DNA from: Nostoc sp. CHAB 5715
Lineage (GTDB): Bacteria > Cyanobacteriota > Cyanobacteriia > Cyanobacteriales > Nostocaceae
Length of the DNA stretch: 11,334 nt
Direction: 5' to 3'
NCBI RefSeq assembly: GCF_020829685.1
Contig: NZ_JAIVFR010000104.1
Location: 1 to 11,334, forward strand
Shown: positions 6,997-11,334 of the stretch, piece by piece
Numbering within the stretch: position 1 is the stretch's first letter
How the letters are laid out: each line of letters starts with the position of its first letter
Position numbers and translations under genes: made by a program
The notes under the pieces: model-generated
Told to the model about the DNA's origin: nothing
The model's input: only the letters and a program-made list of their open reading frames with translations
The model's database searches: none

Positions 6997-7023
6997 GATG
7001 AGGGGGATGAGGGGGATGAGGGG
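6997..7023 (+). repeat. Three copies of the 9-mer GATGAGGGG
   Basis: Three tandem GATGAGGGG units immediately follow the AGTGGGG array. The complementary motif CCCCTCATCC recurs at 9645-9654 inside the linker of the downstream fusion gene, also next to a CCCCACT array, so the two composite repeats are related copies in opposite orientation. Confidence 0.75.
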
Positions 7024-7040
7024 ACAAGGAGAATTAGAGA

Positions 7041-7334
7041 CTGATTTATCCACCTCAGATACTCATTAAAGGAGTTAAAAGACTCATTAATCCACCTCAG
7101 ATACTCATTAACGGAGTTAAAAGACTCATTAATCCACCTCAGATACTCATTAAAGGAGTTAAAAGACTCATTAATCCACCTCAGATACTCATTAAAGGAG
7201 TTAAAAGACTCATTAATCCACCTCAGATACTCATTAAAGGAGTTAAAAGACTCACCAATCCACCTCAGATACTCATTAATCCACCTCAGATACTCATTAA
7301 CGGAGTTAAAAGACTCATTTATCTAGCTCAAAGA
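7041..7334 (+). repeat. 21/42-bp satellite array, 14 half-units
   Basis: Every unit is 21 bp and normally begins CTCATTAA, followed by TCCACCTCAGATA (type A) or AGGAGTTAAAAGA (type B). The order is A B A B A B A B A B A A B plus a degenerate last unit, so the main period is 42 bp with one extra A (7272-7292). The first A is diverged (CTGATTTA) and two B units carry C for A (AACGGAG). It is not a CRISPR because no unique spacers occur. The four perfect B units contain AAAGGAG, which resembles a strong Shine-Dalgarno site, but no ATG follows any of them. The near identity implies recent expansion by slippage or unequal exchange. Confidence 0.95.
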
Positions 7335-7342
7335 CTCAAAAT

Positions 7343-7370
7343 CCCCACTCCCCACTCCCCACTCCCCACT
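7343..7370 (+). repeat. STRR array: four copies of CCCCACT just before the fusion gene start
   Basis: Four perfect CCCCACT heptamers end 2 bases before the ATG at 7373 and take the place where a Shine-Dalgarno site should be. They are the inverse of the array at 6969-6996. In a read-through transcript the two arms could pair for 28 bp around a loop of about 346 nt and hold the start region in a stem. Confidence 0.9.
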
Positions 7371-7372
7371 TT

Positions 7373-10300
7373 ATGCAAACAAAAGCTCGTTCTCGCAATT
7401 TTATCTACACAGACTGGATTTTAATCGAAACCCAGTTTGACCCTGAGCAATTGCACTCTAAAGAAACCGTCTTTACAATCGGCAATGGATACCTGGGAAC
7501 AAAAGGCAGTTTTGAAGAAGGTTATCCTCATGCATTGCCAGCTACTTTTATCCACGGTGTCTATGACGATGTGCCGGTGGTGTACACTGAACTGGCAAAT
7601 TGCCCTGATTGGCTACCCTTGGTAGTGATTGTAAATGGCGATCGCTTCCGTCTCGATCAAGGTGAGATATTGCGCTACGATCGCCAGCTTGATTTACGCT
7701 ACGGACTTCTGATCCGTTACTTACGTTGGCGCTCTCCCAGTGGAAACACTATAGATATTACCTTTGAACGCTTTGCTAGTTTTGCAGATCGGCATGTGTT
7801 GGCGCAACGCTGCCATTTAATGCCAGTAGATTTTGATGGGTTAATCGAAGTTCAGGGAAGTATTAACGGCTATCCAGAAAATCAGGGTTTTAATCACTGG
7901 GAAGGATTAGATCAGGGCAAGACTCACCAACGAATCTGGTTGCAACGTCGCAGCCGCCACTCCCGAATTGAACTCGCTATGGGCGCAACAATGAGAATCT
8001 CTGGCGCTGAAGCATCTTTGCAAGTCAGTACTGCACCTGGTTATCCAACCTTGAGCATGACCTACCTGGCTAAATCACAACAGACCGTAACGGTAGAAAA
8101 ATTCGTAACAGTTTTTACCTCGCGGGAGACTGAAACACCAGTTTCAGCAGCTACAGAAAAACTCGCACACCTACCAGACTACGCAACACTGCTAAAAGCC
8201 AATGAGCAGGCATGGGATGAGGTGTGGCAGCAAAGTGACATCCTCATCGAAGGGGATAGCACAGCTGCTTTTGCTGTTCGCTACAATCTATTCCAACTGC
8301 TGATTGCTGGGTCACGCCATGATGACAAAGTGAGCATTCCTGCTAAAACTCTTTCTGGGTTTGGTTATCGCGGTCATATTTTTTGGGATACAGAAATTTT
8401 TATGCTGCCCTTTTTTCTGTTTACCCAACCAGCGATCGCCCGAAACTTACTCAGTTACCGTTGGCACACCTTACCAGGAGCTAAACGCAAGGCTTCCCAT
8501 TATGGCTATAAAGGGGCAATGTTTGCCTGGGAAAGTGCTGATACCGGAGATGAAGTAACACCACGTTGGGCGCTCGGCAATGATTTTTATGGTGAAGACG
8601 TGCGGATTTGGTGCCGCGATCGCGAAATTCATATCAATGCAGATATTCCCTACGCCGCTTGGAACTACTGGCAAGCCACTGGTGATGATGAGTGGATGCA
8701 ACAGCGCGGCGCAGAGATTATTTTGGATGCCGCGATCTTCTGGGGTAGCCGAGTCGAATTCAATCCTGAGCGCCAACGATATGAAATTCGGGGAGTAATC
8801 GGAGTCGATGAATACCATGAATTCGTCCACAATAACGCCTTTACAAACCGCATGGCGCAATGGCATTTAGAGAAAGCGATCGCAGTTTATGATTGGTTAG
8901 CTCACAAGTTCCCCGAACGAGCTACCGAACTAGAACAGAAACTAAAACTTACCCTAGAGGAGCGAACGCACTGGCAAGATATCATCGCCAAAATCTTGTT
9001 TCTCCATGACCCATTAACAGAACTAATCGAGCAGTTTGAGGGATTTTTCCAATTAGAAGATATCAACTTAGCAGATTACGAAGGGCGCGATCGCTCCATG
9101 CAAGCCATCTTAAGTATTGAGAAAACCAATAAATGTCAAGTAATCAAGCAGCCAGATATCTTGATGCTCCTTTATTTAATGCGGGAATCAGCAGATTTTC
9201 CCTACAACGAAAAAGCATTGCAGACCAACTGGGACTACTACGCACCCCGCACAGACATTACTTATGGTTCGTCCCTTGGCCCAGCAGTTCACGCCATTTT
9301 AGCTTCCGACTTGGGTAAATCAACAGAAGCTTACGAAGTGTTTATGCAAGCGTTAATGGTGGATCTTGAAGATAACCGAGGTAACACCAGCGATGGAATC
9401 CACGGCGCTACTGCTGGTGGCGTTTGGCAAGCTGTAATTTTTGGATTCGGCGGCATTCAACTAACCGAAAATGGCCCCGTAGCCAACTCCCATCTGCCTG
9501 ATGGCTGGACGCGCCTAAAGTTTAAACTGCACTGGCGCGGAAAATGGCACGACTTCGATCTACGCAAAGAACAAGTCACTCAAGATATAACTCGTCAACT
9601 AGAATATCTCCAACTTTCCCTATCCCCAAATCCCCCAAATTTCCCCTCATCCCCCCCTGCCTCCCATGCCCCTTCATCCCCCCCACTCCCCACTCCCCAC
9701 TCCCCACTCCCCACTCCCCTAACATCCAACATCCAAGGATTCATCTTCGACCTAGATGGAGTGCTAACAGATACAGCAGAACTTCATTATTTAGCTTGGC
9801 AAAAGCTAGCAGATGAAGAAGGTATACCGTTTAATCGCCAAGCTAACGAAGCGCTGCGGGGTGTATCCCGTCGTGCTTCCCTGATGCTGATTATTGGGGA
9901 TAGACGGTATTCTGAAGCACAAATCGAGGAGATGATGGAGCGTAAGAATCGCTACTATGTGGAATCGATCCAAAACATGACACCCAAGGATTTATTACCA
10001 GGTGCGATCGCCTTCTTGGATGAACTGCGGCAAGCTGGGATTAAAATCGGTATTGGTTCAGCTAGCAAAAATGCCCGCACAGTGATCGAGCGATTGGGCA
10101 TTGCCGATAAAGTAGATGCGATCGCTGACGGTTATAGTGTACAGCAACCCAAGCCAGCACCCGACCTATTTCTGTACGCAGCCAAGCAGCTAGGACTCGA
10201 ACCAGCGCAATCTGTGGTTGTAGAAGATGCCGCAGCAGGCGTTGAGGCAGCTTTAGCCGGTGGTATGTGGGCAGTAGGACTCGGCCCAACTGAACGAGTT

Positions 10301-10408
10301 GGAGCCGCTCATGTTGTTTTGCCCAGCTTAGAAGGGGTCACATGGGCAGATTTAAAAGCCAAATTAAGCAATATTGCCAGACAAAAACATTCAGAAACTT
10401 CCAATTGA
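7373..10408 (+). CDS. GH65 disaccharide phosphorylase fused to beta-phosphoglucomutase
   Basis: A 1011-residue bifunctional enzyme. Residues 1-745 form a glycoside hydrolase family 65 phosphorylase: an N-terminal beta-sandwich (ETVFTIGNGYLGTKGSFEEG, 31-50), an alpha/alpha barrel with the probable general acid Glu480 in GVDEYHEFVHNNAFTN, and the phosphate-binding block NTSDGIHGATAGGVWQ with His677. GH65 enzymes cleave alpha-linked glucose disaccharides (maltose, trehalose, kojibiose, nigerose) with phosphate to beta-glucose 1-phosphate; which one cannot be read here. Residues about 788-1005 are a complete HAD-type beta-phosphoglucomutase: FDLDGVLTD with Asp793/Asp795, RGVSRRASL, GSASKNA, KPAPDLF and VVEDAAAGVEAA, converting beta-glucose 1-phosphate to glucose 6-phosphate. 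The linker (751-787) has 14 prolines, and its end is encoded by a CCCCACT array. The ATG fits the start of the conserved domain but lacks a Shine-Dalgarno site. Probably cytoplasmic and in one operon with the preceding gene. Confidence 0.93.
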   Translation: MQTKARSRNFIYTDWILIETQFDPEQLHSKETVFTIGNGYLGTKGSFEEGYPHALPATFIHGVYDDVPVVYTELANCPDWLPLVVIVNGDRFRLDQGEILRYDRQLDLRYGLLIRYLRWRSPSGNTIDITFERFASFADRHVLAQRCHLMPVDFDGLIEVQGSINGYPENQGFNHWEGLDQGKTHQRIWLQRRSRHSRIELAMGATMRISGAEASLQVSTAPGYPTLSMTYLAKSQQTVTVEKFVTVFTSRETETPVSAATEKLAHLPDYATLLKANEQAWDEVWQQSDILIEGDSTAAFAVRYNLFQLLIAGSRHDDKVSIPAKTLSGFGYRGHIFWDTEIFMLPFFLFTQPAIARNLLSYRWHTLPGAKRKASHYGYKGAMFAWESADTGDEVTPRWALGNDFYGEDVRIWCRDREIHINADIPYAAWNYWQATGDDEWMQQRGAEIILDAAIFWGSRVEFNPERQRYEIRGVIGVDEYHEFVHNNAFTNRMAQWHLEKAIAVYDWLAHKFPERATELEQKLKLTLEERTHWQDIIAKILFLHDPLTELIEQFEGFFQLEDINLADYEGRDRSMQAILSIEKTNKCQVIKQPDILMLLYLMRESADFPYNEKALQTNWDYYAPRTDITYGSSLGPAVHAILASDLGKSTEAYEVFMQALMVDLEDNRGNTSDGIHGATAGGVWQAVIFGFGGIQLTENGPVANSHLPDGWTRLKFKLHWRGKWHDFDLRKEQVTQDITRQLEYLQLSLSPNPPNFPSSPPASHAPSSPPLPTPHSPLPTPLTSNIQGFIFDLDGVLTDTAELHYLAWQKLADEEGIPFNRQANEALRGVSRRASLMLIIGDRRYSEAQIEEMMERKNRYYVESIQNMTPKDLLPGAIAFLDELRQAGIKIGIGSASKNARTVIERLGIADKVDAIADGYSVQQPKPAPDLFLYAAKQLGLEPAQSVVVEDAAAGVEAALAGGMWAVGLGPTERVGAAHVVLPSLEGVTWADLKAKLSNIARQKHSETSN
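9681..9715 (+). repeat. In-frame STRR: five copies of CCCCACT encoding the interdomain linker
   Basis: Five perfect CCCCACT heptamers lie inside the fusion gene and encode the LPTPHSPLPTP part of the linker between the phosphorylase and mutase. The adjacent 5' stretch (about 9645-9680) contains CCCCTCATCC and CCCTTCATCC, matching the inverse of the composite repeat at 6961-7023. Seven is not a multiple of three, so gain or loss of one or two copies would shift the reading frame before the mutase domain. Confidence 0.9.
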
Positions 10409-10540
10409 AAATTAATAACTAGACCTGCCATTTTCGACAAATTTACATGTATAGCGGCTTGCACAGCTTTTAAGCCAATTTCCACTTTGGAAGACTTTAT
10501 AAATAATCAATCATTTTTATTTATTGAATTAAAAATAAAA

Positions 10541-10546
10541 TATAAT
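10541..10546 (+). promoter_or_regulatory. Possible -10 box (TATAAT) upstream of the Rrf2 regulator gene
   Basis: A perfect TATAAT sits in an AT-rich stretch 140 bases before the GTG start of the regulator gene. No good -35 hexamer lies at 16-18 bases, so it is only a candidate. The rest of the 277-bp gap (10409-10685) holds a weak GGCTT/AAGCC hairpin (10455-10476) and no gene. Confidence 0.3.
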
Positions 10547-10685
10547 TGCTTCTATGCTCAAAGGTGTTTAAAGTGGGGTTAGCCGGTCAACAATAAGTTA
10601 ATTGTAAAGTTTTTCTTAACAGTGCTTAAAAAAAACCAACTGAAATACTTTGTATATTTAGGTGTGTGTTTAAAAGATTACGCCT

Positions 10686-11123
10686 GTGGTTATCTCTAAC
10701 AAATTAGAATACGCACTTCTAGCCCTGTTAGAGTTGGCAAGCTGCTACCCTAACAATGAAGCCCTGCAAATTCGGGAGATAGCGGCATTACAAGATATAC
10801 CGAACCGCTATTTGGAACAACTTCTGGCCACATTAAGGCGTGGAGGTTTAATTAAGAGTATACGCGGAGCTAAAGGTGGCTATGTTCTGGCACGAGATCC
10901 CGGAAAGATTACAGTGTTAGATGCTTTTAGCTGCATGGAAGGATCAGATATCGTTGTCTCTAATTCTGAGCCAACTCCAAACACGGTAGAAGGTGAGCTA
11001 ATTCAGGAAGTCTGGCAGGAAGCACGTCAGGCTGCTAACTCAGTTTTGGAAAAATATACACTCCAAGACCTTTGTGAACAAAGATCAATGCGAAAGCAGA
11101 AGGAACTCATGTATTACATTTAG
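10686..11123 (+). CDS. Rrf2 family transcriptional regulator
   Basis: A 145-residue winged-helix DNA-binding protein of the Rrf2 family. The N-terminus ISNKLEYALLALLELA (3-18), the segment LQIREIAALQDIPNRYLEQLLATLRRGGLI (27-56) and the wing SIRGAKGGYVLARDPGKIT (58-76) match the family closely. The C-terminal half (about 95-130) should form the dimer helix. Cysteines are at 20, 83 and 130 only, so the closely spaced three-cysteine cluster of IscR-type iron-sulphur members is absent and the signal it senses is unclear. Cyanobacterial relatives include regulators linked to iron, redox, photosystem and cysteine genes, but no such neighbour is visible here. The start is GTG at 10686-10688, the only one that gives the full conserved N-terminus; no strong ribosome-binding site precedes it. 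A hairpin follows the stop, so it is probably monocistronic. Confidence 0.9.
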   Translation: MVISNKLEYALLALLELASCYPNNEALQIREIAALQDIPNRYLEQLLATLRRGGLIKSIRGAKGGYVLARDPGKITVLDAFSCMEGSDIVVSNSEPTPNTVEGELIQEVWQEARQAANSVLEKYTLQDLCEQRSMRKQKELMYYI

Positions 11124-11125
11124 AA

Positions 11126-11154
11126 AGGATGAAGTAGGAAAATTTTCATCCTTA
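11126..11154 (+). terminator. Hairpin after the Rrf2 gene, possible terminator
   Basis: AAGGATGAA (11126-11134) and TTCATCCTT (11146-11154) form a perfect 9-bp stem with an 11-base loop, starting 3 bases after the stop codon. No run of T follows directly (AGAGGATGTTTT comes next), so it is a weak intrinsic terminator or an mRNA 3'-end stabiliser. Confidence 0.45.
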
Positions 11155-11189
11155 GAGGATGTTTTCAAAGTCTAATTTATTACTCACCA

Positions 11190-11306
11190 AGCGACTGGAA
11201 GTCGCGGCTACACAGGCAAAACCCACCTCCGTGGGTTAAGAATCCTTGATTTTGTATTAGTCCACGGAGGTGAACTTTGTTTGTGTAGCCGCGAATTCTA
11301 TTCGCC
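11190..11306. repeat. 117-bp inverted-repeat (MITE-like) element
   Basis: The arms are about 45 bp each. The left holds GTCGCGGCTACACA and CCCACCTCCGTGG; the right holds the inverses CCACGGAGGTG and TGTGTAGCCGCGAA, in mirror order. The ends GCGACTGGAAGTCGC and GCGAATTCTATTCGCC are themselves small palindromes. No protein is encoded. Sequences with GCGGCTACACA arms are common dispersed repeats between Nostoc genes. The whole would fold into one long hairpin with a loop of about 20-25 bases. Confidence 0.75.
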
Positions 11307-11334
11307 ATTGCTCGTTTATTTGAAAAAATCTCAT

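Noticed and set aside
6829..7044. Plus-strand 71-residue frame overlapping the sucrose synthase end
   Set aside because: It is the shifted frame of the conserved C-terminus followed by translated AGTGGGG/GATGAGGGG repeats; no family resemblance.
7041..7334. CRISPR array
   Set aside because: Units are contiguous 21/42-bp repeats without unique spacers, and no cas genes are present.
8471..8866. Minus-strand 131-residue frame
   Set aside because: Antisense shadow of the conserved GH65 catalytic domain.
9601..9730. Two separate genes (GH65 and beta-PGM) split by the repeat
   Set aside because: The frame is open through the linker, and no start codon with a ribosome-binding site precedes the mutase domain.

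Overview
The window looks like chromosomal DNA of a filamentous, heterocyst-type cyanobacterium (Nostoc/Anabaena group). The evidence is the many HIP1 octamers (GCGATCGC, e.g. 3895-3902) inside genes, heptanucleotide short tandemly repeated repetitive (STRR) arrays (CCCCACT/AGTGGGG and ACAAATG), a Mo-nitrogenase C-terminal family protein, a cyanobacterial-type sucrose synthase, and palindromic dispersed repeats between genes. Gene identities come from recognising motifs by eye; no search was run.

Layout. A minus-strand gene (40-744) encodes a TerB-like plus Mo-nitrogenase C-terminal domain protein. A plus-strand unit follows: an 80-residue N-terminal stub of a leucine-carboxyl-methyltransferase-like protein (952-1194), directly abutting a GCS2-type carboxylate-amine ligase (1206-2303). 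Converging on it is a minus-strand Na+/phosphate cotransporter gene (2490-3743). Positions 3744-4559 hold no convincing gene. This stretch contains two palindromic MITE-like repeats, a run of small perfect hairpins and an ACAAATG array.

The centre is a probable two-gene disaccharide unit. A sucrose-synthase family protein (4560-6965) is followed by a fusion of a glycoside hydrolase family 65 phosphorylase and beta-phosphoglucomutase (7373-10408). The 407-bp spacer is entirely repetitive: an AGTGGGG array starts 3 bases after the first stop, then 14 units of a 21-bp satellite, then the exact inverse array CCCCACT ending 2 bases before the next start codon. The same CCCCACT array occurs a third time inside the fusion gene, where it encodes the proline-rich linker between the two enzyme domains.

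The most notable observation is that the sucrose-synthase homologue keeps its fold and several catalytic landmarks but lacks the Arg and Lys of the UDP-phosphate-binding motif and one glycine of the glycine-rich loop. It may be a sensor, a subunit or an enzyme with altered chemistry rather than a standard sucrose synthase. Next to it, the GH65 domain should release beta-glucose 1-phosphate from an alpha-linked glucose disaccharide, and the fused mutase should convert that to glucose 6-phosphate. The right end carries an Rrf2-family regulator (10686-11123) without the IscR-type cysteine cluster, a hairpin after its stop, and a third inverted-repeat element (11190-11306).
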